Below, one piece after another: positions 7,844 through 16,067 of a stretch of 64,000 bases of DNA. The DNA comes from Mucilaginibacter phenanthrenivorans (GTDB lineage Bacteria; Bacteroidota; Bacteroidia; Sphingobacteriales; Sphingobacteriaceae). The notes under the pieces were generated by a model. That model made no database searches. It had not been told where the DNA came from and saw nothing but the letters and a program-made list of their open reading frames with translations. The position numbers and the translations under genes were made by a program. Numbering within the stretch: position 1 is the stretch's first letter; every line of letters begins with the position of its first letter. The stretch lies in the NCBI RefSeq assembly GCF_024721155.1, contig NZ_JAHVAP010000006.1, positions 186,001-250,000 of the forward strand. The letters run 5' to 3'.

Positions 7844-8743
7844 TTGACCAGGCTCATAAAAATTCACTTCCTATCATTAATTATTATTTGCGGCTATCTG
7901 TGCGCACGCGGGCAAAACATTGAAAAGCAATTACAGCTATCTCTGTCAACCGGGCACCAAAAGGAAGACTTCAACTGGTCTATAGCCGGGAATAGCAATG
8001 GGCAAAGCCCTAATGTATTTTCAGAATTGAAATGGAAGAATGTGAACGGTCAGGATTATTCCGCAACGCTGCAATGGAACGTGTGGCAAAAGGTCTGGAT
8101 TTTCGGGAGCTATAACCGGGTGAATGTAAAATCGGGCAGCGTGAGTGATATCGATTATGCTGCCGATAACCGTACCCAGCCTACCTACAACCAAAACTTC
8201 AGTGATAACAAGGGTTCAACATCCGGCTGGTATGCCGGGGCCGGATATACTATTTTTAACAATAGCTTGTTCAGCCTTGTTCCGTACGTTGCCTATGGCG
8301 TCAATAAACAGGCGCTTTTTATTGTTGATGAAACCGGGCAATTTCCCGATTTAAACAGCGATTATAATACCGAATGGAAAGGCCCCTTTTTTAAAGTAAG
8401 ATCATCGCTAAAGATCTGGCGGGCATTAAAACTGGCAGCGGATGTTACCTACAACCAGGTAAAATATACCTCGCAAGGCAATTGGAATTTGATCAACGAG
8501 TTTCAGCACCCGGTAAGCTACCGCCATGCAGCAAACGGTTATGGTGTTGATGCCGGTTTGAAGCTGGTTTACAACATCACCCCCAACATCGGCCTAAACA
8601 TTGGCTATAATTATTTCAACTGGCAAACCGGCAACGGTAACGACCAACTGTATTTAGCAACCGGGCAGGTTGATAAAACGCAGTTAAATGGGGTTTATCG
8701 GAAAGGGGGGTGGTTTGGTGGAGGTGTTGAGTTGTCGCTGTGA
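7844..8743 (+). CDS. Predicted outer-membrane beta-barrel protein
   Basis: 299 aa. An N-terminal hydrophobic leader (IHFLSLIIICGYLCARGQ) is followed by alternating amphipathic strands rich in Trp, Tyr and Gly (WNVWQKVWIFGSYNRV, SGWYAGAGYTIF, IGLNIGYNYFNW). It ends in a strand closing with a hydrophobic residue (GGGVELSL), as outer-membrane barrels do. The only start that keeps the leader is TTG at 7844, an uncommon codon, so the exact start is uncertain. It follows the GH16 gene on the same strand by 104 bp and could serve the glucan cluster as a porin or surface protein. Family not recognised. Confidence 0.6.
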   Translation: MTRLIKIHFLSLIIICGYLCARGQNIEKQLQLSLSTGHQKEDFNWSIAGNSNGQSPNVFSELKWKNVNGQDYSATLQWNVWQKVWIFGSYNRVNVKSGSVSDIDYAADNRTQPTYNQNFSDNKGSTSGWYAGAGYTIFNNSLFSLVPYVAYGVNKQALFIVDETGQFPDLNSDYNTEWKGPFFKVRSSLKIWRALKLAADVTYNQVKYTSQGNWNLINEFQHPVSYRHAANGYGVDAGLKLVYNITPNIGLNIGYNYFNWQTGNGNDQLYLATGQVDKTQLNGVYRKGGWFGGGVELSL

Positions 8744-8896
8744 AAAAGCTAATAATTTGCATTTATTATTCTGAGCACAATGAAGAATTACCAGAGGCAG
8801 ACAGGCTTGCGCTATATTTGCACTATGTTTAATAGCTTTCGCTGAAGCCTTTTTAGTTCTGCTATCCGTGGTAATTGTATTCAGCCGGCGGTGGGA

Positions 8897-8999
8897 TGTC
8901 ATACTGAGGCACTCGAAGTACGACGTGCGCAGAGGCCCGTCCGCGTGCTAAGCGTGGTGCAGAGGCCTTTGCCCACATGCTTCGAGTGCCTCAGCATGA
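8897..8999. repeat. 103-bp palindromic repeat, family R1 copy A
   Basis: Ends are inverted (gtcatactgaggcactcgaag ... cttcgagtgcctcagcatgac without gaps at the tips), with a conserved middle. Another 103-bp copy lies at 17438-17540 and an inverted, longer one at 20268-20393. A REP/MITE-like non-coding element. Confidence 0.75.
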
Positions 9000-9110
9000 C
9001 AGCCCTCTTTTATCTTTTCGCTTTCAAATTCCGGTAGAGTTTATATCGCTCAGAATGACAAACTTGTTGGCTGAAAAACCTACCGTATCTAATTAATTCT
9101 CAAACTCTTT

Positions 9111-9145
9111 CTTTCGGACTTCCGGACTTTACTGACTTTCGGACT
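9111..9145. repeat. Single-armed degenerate word repeat before the pyrH end
   Basis: Words of the type tttcggact / tccggactt / gactttcgg repeat here just outside the pyrH stop codon. No convincing second arm is visible, unlike the paired gene-end hairpins elsewhere. Confidence 0.4.
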
Positions 9146-9151
9146 AAAAAC

Positions 9152-9856
9152 CTATTTTACGAGCGTACCGATCTTCTCCCCATTAGCAATCTTCATAAAA
9201 TTACCTTCCTTATTCATGTCGAATACGATGATCGGCAGGTTGTTTTCCTGGCAAAGGGTAATGGCGGTCATGTCCATAACGTTAAGGCCTTTGTCGTAAA
9301 CTTCCTGGAAGCTAATTTCGTCGTAGCGGGTTGCAGTCGGGTCTTTCTCCGGGTCGGCGGTGTAGATGCCGTCAACACGGGTTCCCTTCAGCACAACGTC
9401 TGCTTTTATTTCTATAGCGCGCAGGGATGCGGCTGTATCTGTAGTAAAATATGGGTTTCCGGTACCGGCGCCAAAGATCACGATGTGGCCAACCTCTAAA
9501 TGATGCATGGCACGGCGGCGGATATAAGGCTCGCAGATCTGCTCCATTTTTATGGCTGATTGCAGGCGGGTTTCAACCCCAATAGTTTCTAGTGCGTTTT
9601 GCAGGGCCATGCAATTGATAACGGTGGCCAGCATACCCATGTAGTCTGCCTGGGCGCGGTCCATGCCCGATTTTTCGGCGCTTAAGCCGCGAAAAATGTT
9701 GCCGCCACCAACCACAACGGCAATCTCCATGCCCTTGTCCTTTACTGCCTTTATGTCTTGTGCGTATTGTAAAACCTGCTTATTATCAATTCCGTATTGT
9801 TTATCGCCCATCAGCGATTCGCCGCTAAGTTTTAGTAGGATCCTTTTATATGCCAT
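9152..9856 (-). CDS. pyrH: UMP kinase
   Basis: 234 aa, the usual length of bacterial UMP kinase, a cytoplasmic hexamer of the amino-acid kinase fold that phosphorylates UMP to UDP with ATP. Visible motifs: N-terminal [10 protein letters not shown], the glycine-rich [11 protein letters not shown] loop, and [16 protein letters not shown] followed by [20 protein letters not shown] with [10 protein letters not shown], the conserved regulatory and nucleotide-binding segments. Its start ATG at 9854-9856 is followed by [13 protein letters not shown], typical of the family. It is transcribed away from nagA with a 133-bp gap. A TATTTTTG box at 9874-9881 (minus strand) is a plausible -7 element. Confidence 0.97.
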   Translation of the reverse strand: MAYKRILLKLSGESLMGDKQYGIDNKQVLQYAQDIKAVKDKGMEIAVVVGGGNIFRGLSAEKSGMDRAQADYMGMLATVINCMALQNALETIGVETRLQSAIKMEQICEPYIRRRAMHHLEVGHIVIFGAGTGNPYFTTDTAASLRAIEIKADVVLKGTRVDGIYTADPEKDPTATRYDEISFQEVYDKGLNVMDMTAITLCQENNLPIIVFDMNKEGNFMKIANGEKIGTLVK

Positions 9857-9873
9857 GAGGTAGTTATGTTTGC

Positions 9874-9881
9874 CAAAAATA
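9874..9881 (-). promoter_or_regulatory. Candidate pyrH promoter -7 element (TATTTTTG)
   Basis: It matches TAnnTTTG of Bacteroidota housekeeping promoters and sits 17 bp before the pyrH start. The -33 position reads TTTT instead of TTTG, so the match is partial. Confidence 0.4.
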
Positions 9882-9989
9882 TAGAAATATAATCAGTGTT
9901 AAAATTTTGTGAATAAATAGGCAGTAATTCACACTAATTTGTTCGAATTGCATGAATTAGGAAAAGGTCTCATCTATACTCATTCAAAA

Positions 9990-11126
9990 TCAATTCGTGA
10001 AATTCGCGCCCTTCGTGCCTGTTAAATTGCCTTTGAACACCGTTCCCAGCACTTCAAAGTCGGCATTAAACACAATCAGGTCCGCATCGCAGCCTGCGGC
10101 AACGCGTCCTTTCTTAGGAAGAGATGCTAATTGCGCCGGGTATAACGAAGCCATATTAATAGCCTCCGCCAATCCGATCCCCACATGTTCCACGCAGTTT
10201 TGTACTGCCTTTAACATGGTAAGGCATGAGCCTGATAAGGTACCATCCGGCATTACATATCGGTCGCCGGTAAACTGGTGCTGGTACGCTCCCTCTGTGG
10301 CTGCGGTTACTGCATCAGTAATTAAATAAAGTTTATCACCCAGCTCACGTTTAGCTAAACGGATCATTGCAAAATCAACATGAATCCCATCGGCAACAAT
10401 GCTGGTGTAAGGCCGCTCCTCAAATATCGCAGGGATATAGCCCGGCTCGCGGTGATGCATTTGCGGCATGGCATTAAATAAATGCGTTACCGCCGGGATT
10501 GGATTATTTAAAAATGACTTGCCCTGCTGATAGGTTGCATTGCTGTGCCCGCTGGAAAGGATCACACCATGGTCGTGCAGGTAATCTATCACTTCCTGAT
10601 CCTGCAGCTCGGGTGCAATGGTCATCATTTTGATTACGCCATCCGCCTTTTCAATCCAGCCCTTTACTTCTGCAAGGGTGGCCTTTTTTATAAATTTTTC
10701 GGGATGTGCCCCACGTTTAATTGGATTAAGATAAGGTCCCTCCAGGTGCAGTCCCCAAAAGTTGCCTTTACTTTTTTCGCGATAACTCTTAGCCGATTCA
10801 ATCCCCTCTTCAACAATCTCGTTTGTGTTTGTGCCGATGGTGGCGAAGAATCCGATGGTTCCCTGGCTCAGCAGGTCGTTTTCCATGCGTTCCAGCGCTT
10901 CAACTACGGGTGTTCCTGCAAATAGCTTGCCGCCGCTGCCGTAGATCTGAAGGTCGATTAAACCCGGGGCAACAAATGCACCGTTAAGGTCTATCTTTTC
11001 AACGCCATCGGGCATCGCACTTTCATCCGTAATGGCAATAATTTGTTCGCCGGTAATTAAAATTACCTTGCCACCGGTAATGTGGCCGTCAGAGATGAGC
11101 TGGAGATTGTGGAGGGCTGTTATCAT
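9990..11126 (-). CDS. nagA: N-acetylglucosamine-6-phosphate deacetylase
   Basis: 378 aa amidohydrolase that removes acetate from GlcNAc-6-P, feeding amino-sugar recycling and chitin or peptidoglycan use. Motifs in order: LIDLQIYGSGG (opening of the barrel), HLEGPYLNP with the metal-site Glu, SSGHSNATY and VTHLFNAMPQMHHREPG with metal and substrate histidines, and LITDAVTAAT with the catalytic Asp. The C-terminal segment (GCDADLIVFNADFEVLGTVFKGN) closes the beta-sandwich. It is a single gene here, with no nagB next to it. A palindromic repeat (family R2) lies just upstream at 11146-11260. Confidence 0.94.
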   Translation of the reverse strand: MITALHNLQLISDGHITGGKVILITGEQIIAITDESAMPDGVEKIDLNGAFVAPGLIDLQIYGSGGKLFAGTPVVEALERMENDLLSQGTIGFFATIGTNTNEIVEEGIESAKSYREKSKGNFWGLHLEGPYLNPIKRGAHPEKFIKKATLAEVKGWIEKADGVIKMMTIAPELQDQEVIDYLHDHGVILSSGHSNATYQQGKSFLNNPIPAVTHLFNAMPQMHHREPGYIPAIFEERPYTSIVADGIHVDFAMIRLAKRELGDKLYLITDAVTAATEGAYQHQFTGDRYVMPDGTLSGSCLTMLKAVQNCVEHVGIGLAEAINMASLYPAQLASLPKKGRVAAGCDADLIVFNADFEVLGTVFKGNLTGTKGANFTN

Positions 11127-11145
11127 GATATTTATTAAACTTCAT

Positions 11146-11260
11146 GTCATTGCGAGCGATAGCGCGGCAACCTCGTCGAACGCATAGCAACCAAGCAGGT
11201 TGTACACTGTTCTATTCGCCCTGTATAGTTACGAGATTGCCGCGCTGCGCTCGCAATGAC
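11146..11260. repeat. Palindromic repeat gtcattgcgag..., family R2 copy 1
   Basis: Arms gtcattgcgagcgatagcgc and its complement near 11240-11260 form a long hairpin between nagA and tsf. Related copies: 17246-17412, around 20211-20258 and 50346-50436. A REP-like element in the divergent-from-nagA gap. Confidence 0.75.
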
Positions 11261-11286
11261 AGGGAGAAGAAGTTATTTATTATCGC

Positions 11287-11320
11287 AAAAAAAATCCCCT
11301 TCGTTTTCACGAAGGGGATT
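11287..11320 (-). terminator. Rho-independent terminator of the rplM-rpsI-rpsB-tsf operon
   Basis: A perfect 11-bp stem (11293-11303 with 11310-11320, AATCCCCTTCG) and 6-nt loop, followed on the minus strand by a run of eight T/U residues (11287-11294 includes the last stem bases), lie 7 bp after the tsf stop. Confidence 0.9.
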
Positions 11321-11326
11321 AAATAT

Positions 11327-12178
11327 TTAAGCTCCTAAAGCAACCCGCTTAAAGGCGGTAACTGTAAGGCCCTTTTCAACCGTACCCAGGAACTGGGCGA
11401 CTGTCTTCGAAGAATCCTTTACGAACTCCTGGTTTAACAGGGTTGAGTCTTTGTAGAATTTGTTCAGCTTGCCTGCAGCGATCTTTTCGATCATTTCTTC
11501 AGGTTTGCCTTCTGCACGGATCTGCTCCTTTGCAATTTCAAGCTCACGCTCAATTGTAGTAGCGTCAACACCGTCCTTATCAATAGCAACAGGGTTCATT
11601 GCAGCAATCTGCATTGCAACGTCCTTACCTGCTTCGTCAGCACCTGCAACGGCAGCACTTAAGCCAACCAATACGCCTAAACGGAAGTTACCGTGGATGT
11701 AGGCAACAACCTTCTCGCCTTCAACAACAGCGTATTTAGATACGCCGATCTTTTCGCCGATCTTACCTGTTTTGTCGATGATCACATCACCAATTTTAGC
11801 AGTAGTGCTTTCAACGTCAATAGTAAGGTCGTAAAGTGCTTCGATAGAAGCCGGTTTGGCTTCAACAGCTGCATTTGCAATCTGGTTACCGAAAGCAATA
11901 AACTCAGCATTTTTAGCAACGAAGTCAGTTTCGCAGTTAAGTTCGATAATTACACCGAACTTGCCATCAGCAGATGAACGTGCAATAACTACACCTTCAT
12001 TGCTTTCACGATCCTGGCGGCTTGCAGCCACTTTAGCGCCTTTTTTTCTTAAAAAATCAATAGCAGCTTCAAAATCGCCATTGGTTTCAGTTAAAGCCTT
12101 TTTGCAATCCATCATACCGGCACCAGTTTGCTGGCGCAGTTTGTTTACGTCGGCTGCAGATATTTGTAATGTAGACAT
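11327..12178 (-). CDS. tsf: Translation elongation factor Ts
   Basis: 283 aa; catalyses GDP/GTP exchange on EF-Tu. The N-terminal UBA-like domain (ADVNKLRQQTGAGMMDCKKAL) and the TDFVAKN motif that contacts EF-Tu are both present. The dimerisation domain follows, ending with the usual FLGTVEKGLTVTAFKRVALG. It is the last gene of a ribosomal operon. A word-repeat hairpin (12199-12273) separates it from rpsB by 100 bp, and a strong intrinsic terminator follows. No anomalies. Confidence 0.97.
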   Translation of the reverse strand: MSTLQISAADVNKLRQQTGAGMMDCKKALTETNGDFEAAIDFLRKKGAKVAASRQDRESNEGVVIARSSADGKFGVIIELNCETDFVAKNAEFIAFGNQIANAAVEAKPASIEALYDLTIDVESTTAKIGDVIIDKTGKIGEKIGVSKYAVVEGEKVVAYIHGNFRLGVLVGLSAAVAGADEAGKDVAMQIAAMNPVAIDKDGVDATTIERELEIAKEQIRAEGKPEEMIEKIAAGKLNKFYKDSTLLNQEFVKDSSKTVAQFLGTVEKGLTVTAFKRVALGA

Positions 12179-12198
12179 TTCTTGTTTTATGTTTAAAA

Positions 12199-12273
12199 TG
12201 TTGTAGATGTTGTAAAGGTTGTAAACGTTGTAGCGGCCTTTTAACCATTACAACCCTTACAACCTCTACAACG
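12199..12273. repeat. Hairpin of degenerate 9-nt words between rpsB and tsf (D)
   Basis: The left arm repeats ttgtagatg / ttgtaaagg / ttgtaaacg / ttgtagcgg with a period of exactly 9. The right arm repeats the complementary acaaccctt / acaacctct. It sits inside an operon, so it may tune the rpsB/tsf ratio. Confidence 0.65.
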
Positions 12274-12278
12274 TAATA

Positions 12279-13148
12279 TTATTCTTCTGTCGACTCAGCA
12301 GTTGGAGTAGTATCTTCAACAGCAGCATCAGCTTCAACAGCTACCTTGCGGGTTCTTTTGCCTTCGGCAGCAGGAGCGCGGTCAACCGGTGCAGCTTCCG
12401 GAGCGTCAGCTTTCGCTTTAGCAACGGCTGCTTCTTTTTCAGCTTCGTCTTCTTTCTCGCGTTTGCGTTCGTCCAAACCTTCAACAATTGCCTGTATAAT
12501 AATACCGGTAATTAATGAGATTGATTTGGTAGCGTCATCATTCGCAGGGATAGGGAAATCGATGTTTGAAGGATCAGAGTTGGTATCAACCATAGCAAAT
12601 GTAGGGATGTTCAACTTTAATGCTTCAGAAACAGCGATGTGCTCTTTCTTAACGTCAATCAGGAACAATGCAGCAGGTAAACGGTTTAAGTCCGCAATAC
12701 CACCTAACAAAGTTTCTAATTTAATACGCTCACGCTGTATCATCAGTCTTTCTTTTTTAGAAAGGTTGCTGTAAGTACCGTCTTTAGTCAATTTATCGAT
12801 GTTTGACATCTTTTTGATCGACTTACGTACAGTCGCAAAGTTGGTTAACATACCACCTAACCACCTTTCAGTGATGAACGGCATGTTTACGCCTTTTGCA
12901 TATTCAGCAACAATATCTTTCGCTTGTTTCTTTGTAGCTACGAATAATACCTTGCGGCCTGATTTTACAATTTGTTTTATAGCTGCAGCAGCTTCTTCAA
13001 CCTTAGTTAAGGTTTTATTTAAATCGATAATGTGGATACCGTTGCGCTCCATGAAAATGTACTGTGACATTTTCGGATCCCATTTGCGGGTAAGGTGACC
13101 AAAGTGTACACCTGCATCCAGTAAGTCCTGATATGTTGTTCTTGCCAT
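12279..13148 (-). CDS. rpsB: 30S ribosomal protein S2
   Basis: 289 aa. The N-terminal MARTTYQDLLDAGVHFGHLTRKWDPKMSQYIF and WLGGMLTNFATVRKSI are standard S2 signatures, and SDPSNIDFPIPANDDATKSI is the conserved distal segment. The last 60 or so residues form an Ala/Glu/Lys-rich low-complexity tail (KREKEDEAEKEAAVAKAK and on), longer than E. coli S2 but common in Bacteroidota. It is followed by tsf, as in most bacteria. Confidence 0.97.
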   Translation of the reverse strand: MARTTYQDLLDAGVHFGHLTRKWDPKMSQYIFMERNGIHIIDLNKTLTKVEEAAAAIKQIVKSGRKVLFVATKKQAKDIVAEYAKGVNMPFITERWLGGMLTNFATVRKSIKKMSNIDKLTKDGTYSNLSKKERLMIQRERIKLETLLGGIADLNRLPAALFLIDVKKEHIAVSEALKLNIPTFAMVDTNSDPSNIDFPIPANDDATKSISLITGIIIQAIVEGLDERKREKEDEAEKEAAVAKAKADAPEAAPVDRAPAAEGKRTRKVAVEADAAVEDTTPTAESTEE

Positions 13149-13166
13149 TTTGTTGTCTCCTCTTGA

Positions 13167-13556
13167 TTAGCGTTTACTGAATTGGAATCTCTTACGTGCT
13201 TTCTTGCGTCCTGGTTTTTTACGTTCAACCATACGGTCATCACGTGTCATGATACCTTTAGCGCGCAGTGAAGGTTTCTTTTCAGGATCAAGTTCAACAA
13301 TAGCTTTCGCAATAGCTAAACGAACGGCCTCAGCCTGTCCTTTAACACCACCACCAGCAACATTAACCTTAACATCAAATTTTCCGGTTGAACCCGAAAC
13401 CTCAGTGCTCTGAGTAACGATGTATTGTAGTGGTAATGTTGGGAAGTATTCTTTGTAATCTTTACCGTTTACGATAATTGCGCCGCTACCATCTGTTAAG
13501 TAGATGCGCGCAACAGCTGTTTTTCTTCTGCCCGAAGTGTTTGTTGTTGTTGGCAT
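13167..13556 (-). CDS. rpsI: 30S ribosomal protein S9
   Basis: 129 aa. Begins MPTTTNTSGRRKTAVARIYL and ends with the basic tail KKPGRKKARKRFQFSKR, whose terminal SKR reaches the decoding site in the 30S subunit. VNVAGGGVKGQAEAVRLAIAKAI is the conserved core. It sits 25 bp after rplM and 18 bp before rpsB, clearly co-transcribed. Confidence 0.97.
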   Translation of the reverse strand: MPTTTNTSGRRKTAVARIYLTDGSGAIIVNGKDYKEYFPTLPLQYIVTQSTEVSGSTGKFDVKVNVAGGGVKGQAEAVRLAIAKAIVELDPEKKPSLRAKGIMTRDDRMVERKKPGRKKARKRFQFSKR

Positions 13557-13581
13557 TTTTTCTTTTCTCCTAAATTAAAAG

Positions 13582-14019
13582 TTAAATGGTTGTTGGGTTT
13601 TGTGCTTCATGAGGATGCTCAGCACCTGCATATACATGCAAATTGCCAAACAATGCTTTGCCCAAACGATTTTTAGGTAACATACCACGCACCGCTTTTT
13701 CAATTACGCGTGTTGGATGCTTTGCCATTAACTCCTTAGGAGAAATGAAACGCTGACCACCTGGGTAACCAGTGTAAGAAACATAGCGTTTGTCGCTGAA
13801 TTTGTTTCCGGTCAGTTTTACCTTGTCTGCATTGATAACTATAACATTATCGCCGCAGTCTACGTTCGGGGTGAAATCAGGCTTGGTTTTTCCACGGATG
13901 ATCATTGCGATCTTCGTAGACAAGCGCCCCAAAATCTCGCCTTGTGCGTCAACAACAACCCATTGTTTGTTAACGGTTTTTTTGTTGGCTGAGACAGTTT
14001 TGTAACTTAACGTATTCAC
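13582..14019 (-). CDS. rplM: 50S ribosomal protein L13
   Basis: 145 aa, standard length. Core motifs WVVVDAQGEILGRLSTKIA, YVSYTGYPGG and VIEKAVRGMLPKNRLG are intact. It is the first gene of the rplM-rpsI-rpsB-tsf operon and is preceded by an exact Bacteroidota promoter (14074-14104) and a short GC hairpin in the leader (about 14056-14070), which could be a site for autogenous control. The latter is inferred from position only. Confidence 0.97.
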   Translation of the reverse strand: MNTLSYKTVSANKKTVNKQWVVVDAQGEILGRLSTKIAMIIRGKTKPDFTPNVDCGDNVIVINADKVKLTGNKFSDKRYVSYTGYPGGQRFISPKELMAKHPTRVIEKAVRGMLPKNRLGKALFGNLHVYAGAEHPHEAQNPTTI

Positions 14020-14073
14020 TTGCTTTAAATTAAATTAATTAAACGTTTATTATACCCCGCATTTTCGGGACTG

Positions 14074-14104
14074 CAAAGATACGCTTAATTGTTTTAATTG
14101 CAAA
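14074..14104 (-). promoter_or_regulatory. Promoter of the rplM operon: TTTG-N19-TATCTTTG
   Basis: On the minus strand TTTG (14101-14104) is followed by 19 nt and TATCTTTG (14074-14081), the exact Bacteroidota primary sigma-factor consensus. It lies 54 bp upstream of the rplM start. Confidence 0.85.
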
Positions 14105-14295
14105 TAGATTTTAAGTTTAGTTGATTGAGTTGGATTAGGTTGATTAAGTGAGTGGTTGGGGAGCCGTTGAAAGGTTGTAATGTTGGAAGGTTTTAAGGTT
14201 GGGTGATTTGTGATTTCATCGGTTGGGAAATAGGATCACACTGATTTTTTGTTGGAAGGTTGGAATGTTGGACTTTTCTGGGGTAGGGTTTTGTA

Positions 14296-14317
14296 GAGAC
14301 GCAATGTTTTGCGTCTC
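14296..14317. repeat. GAGACGC hairpin, family R3 copy 1
   Basis: GAGACGCAA (14296-14304) pairs perfectly with TTGCGTCTC (14309-14317). Other copies: 29389-29410, 29478-29499 and 37522-37549. Confidence 0.7.
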
Positions 14318-14383
14318 CTGCGAGAAAGGTTAAGGAGATCCTTCACTGCCTACTGTCAACTCAAAACTGCCAACTTTTTCAAA

Positions 14384-14535
14384 AGGGCGTTCCCGCTGAT
14401 AGGAGCGGCCGGGCTTTCCGCTCATACGCCTTCAGGCCTTAGGCGCGGGCCGGTATCCTCTGCAATCCCTAACGCAAATTGTCTGAACCATGATTTTTAG
14501 GATTAAGGGATTGCAGGATGCCGCTTTGATCTGGT
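14384..14535. repeat. Composite repeat with gggctttccgctc and gtctgaaccatgattt segments
   Basis: Contains gggctttccgctcatacgcc, a cttcaggccttaggcg hairpin, caatccctaacgca and ttgtctgaaccatgattttt followed by ggattaagggattgcaggat. The gtctgaaccatgatt...ggatt...ggat part recurs at 20510-20557. Such sequences are scattered in many Bacteroidota genomes and are non-coding. Confidence 0.5.
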
Positions 14536-14567
14536 AGTGAAAAACTGCTAACTAATTAAGGTTGGAA

Positions 14568-14753
14568 CTAAGACTTTACCTTTTCCCTTTTTCTTGCGGA
14601 GGTTTTACCATTAATCGACGACGATTGTTTGCTTCCGGTTTCCTTCAATTTATATTCGCGGATGTATTTACTTATAGCAATTTTTTCTTCTTCTGTCAGC
14701 ACATGTGGCTCTACAGTAAAATCTACGTCTAAAGGCTCTCTAATCAGTCCCAT
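14568..14753 (-). CDS. Small protein of unknown function (second gene of a two-gene unit)
   Basis: 61 aa: MGLIREPLDVDFTVEPHVL, an acidic helix TEEEKIAISKYIREYKLK and a basic tail ending ARKREKVKS. The start chosen is ATG 14751-14753, which lies 4 bp after the stop of the 176-aa gene; an upstream in-frame ATG would overlap that gene. The tight spacing and small charged product recall toxin-antitoxin partners, though here the small gene is second. No family identified. Confidence 0.55.
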   Translation of the reverse strand: MGLIREPLDVDFTVEPHVLTEEEKIAISKYIREYKLKETGSKQSSSINGKTSARKREKVKS

Positions 14754-14757
14754 AATA

Positions 14758-15288
14758 TCATGATTTAAAATATTTTTCAACCAATACTTTTGCAGCATTA
14801 GTATTTATAATCATCAGGTGTCCGCCAAAATGGTAAGCGCCAAGTGTTTTTTCATAGTGCCCGATCAACTTTGTTTTCGAATGAAATGAAACAAAGCCGT
14901 CAAATCCTTTTTGAAATGCAAGCCGGCAAGCAAACGCAATAAGATTACCGGGCACGCCCAAATACATTTTGGACTTTCCTTTATTAAATGGCGCGCTTTC
15001 AATCAGGGGCATATAAATATGATCGTCCTCTATTCTTAAACTCATTAACCCTTGTATCACGTTTGAATTATTGGTTATTGTTAACTTGTAAACCTCCCTG
15101 TCTGTTTCAGCCAATTCCTTTCCCCAGGCAAAATCCCAACCATTCTTTTTAGCAACCTGTTTCGCATCATTTTTTGTAAAATACAACACTTCGGTGGCAA
15201 AGCTATCACCTGTAACCGCATTTTCAATAGACCGTGTCAACTTATCAATCTCAATATCAAGATAATTGATGGGTTGCTTTTTCATCAT
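14758..15288 (-). CDS. Possible GNAT-fold protein (first gene of a two-gene unit)
   Basis: 176 aa, soluble. The segment YKLTITNNSNVIQGLMSLRIEDDHIYMPLIESAPFN, then YLGVPGNLIAFACRLAFQKGFDGFVSFHSKTKLIGHYEKTLGAY, follows the strand/loop/helix order of acetyltransferase folds, with a late Phe-rich strand and HYEK-LGA near the usual Tyr position. The acetyl-CoA loop is not a clean RxxGxG/A, so catalysis is uncertain. It is followed after 4 bp by a 61-aa gene, giving a bicistron that could be a stress or toxin-antitoxin-like unit. Family assignment is tentative. Confidence 0.5.
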   Translation of the reverse strand: MMKKQPINYLDIEIDKLTRSIENAVTGDSFATEVLYFTKNDAKQVAKKNGWDFAWGKELAETDREVYKLTITNNSNVIQGLMSLRIEDDHIYMPLIESAPFNKGKSKMYLGVPGNLIAFACRLAFQKGFDGFVSFHSKTKLIGHYEKTLGAYHFGGHLMIINTNAAKVLVEKYFKS

Positions 15289-15476
15289 TCTAATTTACGA
15301 ATTTTAAAGTTACCATCATAAAATGATTTAATCGGGTTTAAGTGAAGGAACGATTTCTCAAACTATGCAAAAACTCCCCACTGCCTACTCAAAACTGCCA
15401 ACTATTCAATCACCTCATTACAGAAAGCACCTGCGAAACCGGCAGATAGGGCGCAAGAAGCTTCTTCATTAAGTTG

Positions 15477-16067
15477 CTAAAGAAAATCATCGTTTTTTTT
15501 TAAAGCGTTAATCACCTCATCGGTATTTAAAACAGTTGCAAATTCGTCGTTTAGCATTGCCAAAGCAGTTAAATGGATGGTTTCGGCATCGTAATGCTCG
15601 CCGTTGATGCCCGTTTTTGCAAAGGCCGCGGTAGCATCGGCTACTACATAGGTGTTGTATCCAAAATTGCCGGCCATCCTGGCTGTGGTTGATACGCAAT
15701 GTTCCGTTGTAAGGCCCACTATAACCAGAGTATCGATGTTGGCAGCATCAAGTCGTTGTTGCAGATCGGTGCCGATAAAGGAGCTATTTACTGATTTTTT
15801 GATCACCGGCTCTCCCGGCAGGGGCTTCACAATTTCCTTATGGGCATTGCCCGGGTTACCTTCGGCCAGCATGGAGTTGGGGTTGGTTGAACAGTGCTGA
15901 ATATGAAACAGCGGCAGGTTGTTTGCCCGCCAGTGATCGAGCAGTTTGCGGGCGTTTACTTCTGCATCGGGATTATTGCGTTCACCGCCCCAGTACGGGA
16001 TGTTATCAAAACCCTGCTGTATATCAACTAGTATCAGCGCAGGGTTGGTATTTTCTATTGTTTTCAT
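15477..16067 (-). CDS. Isochorismatase-family cysteine hydrolase
   Basis: 196 aa. The isochorismatase-like fold is recognisable from ALILVDIQQGFDNIPYWGG (catalytic Asp15), VIKKSVNSSFIGTDL (Lys) and VGLTTEHCVSTTARMAGNFGYNTYVVADA (nucleophile Cys124), giving the D-K-C triad of nicotinamidase-type amidases. The substrate is not evident; the family includes nicotinamidases, carbamoylases and unassigned stress hydrolases. A divergent word-repeat stretch and then an AraC regulator lie upstream on the same strand, so the regulator may control it. Confidence 0.85.
   Translation of the reverse strand: MKTIENTNPALILVDIQQGFDNIPYWGGERNNPDAEVNARKLLDHWRANNLPLFHIQHCSTNPNSMLAEGNPGNAHKEIVKPLPGEPVIKKSVNSSFIGTDLQQRLDAANIDTLVIVGLTTEHCVSTTARMAGNFGYNTYVVADATAAFAKTGINGEHYDAETIHLTALAMLNDEFATVLNTDEVINALKKNDDFL

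Larger units (their letters stand above)
14105..14567. other. Gene-free repeat-rich spacer
   Basis: About 460 bp with no credible gene. It contains single-armed 9-nt word repeats (about 14118-14215, ttgattgag / ttggattag / gttgattaa then gttggaagg / gttttaagg), a GAGACGCAA hairpin at 14296-14317, the phrase actgcctactgtcaactcaa shared in part with 15375-15405, and a composite Bacteroidota-type repeat at 14384-14535. Confidence 0.6.

Noticed and set aside
11144-11338. A 64-codon frame downstream of nagA start
   Set aside because: It is the R2 palindrome plus the antisense terminator and tsf end.
12199-12273. CRISPR-like array of short repeats
   Set aside because: Units are 9 nt, degenerate and without spacers; arms are complementary. 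No cas genes are present.
14309-14500. A 63-codon open frame
   Set aside because: It lies fully within repeat sequence (R3 hairpin and composite repeat) and has no protein-like pattern.
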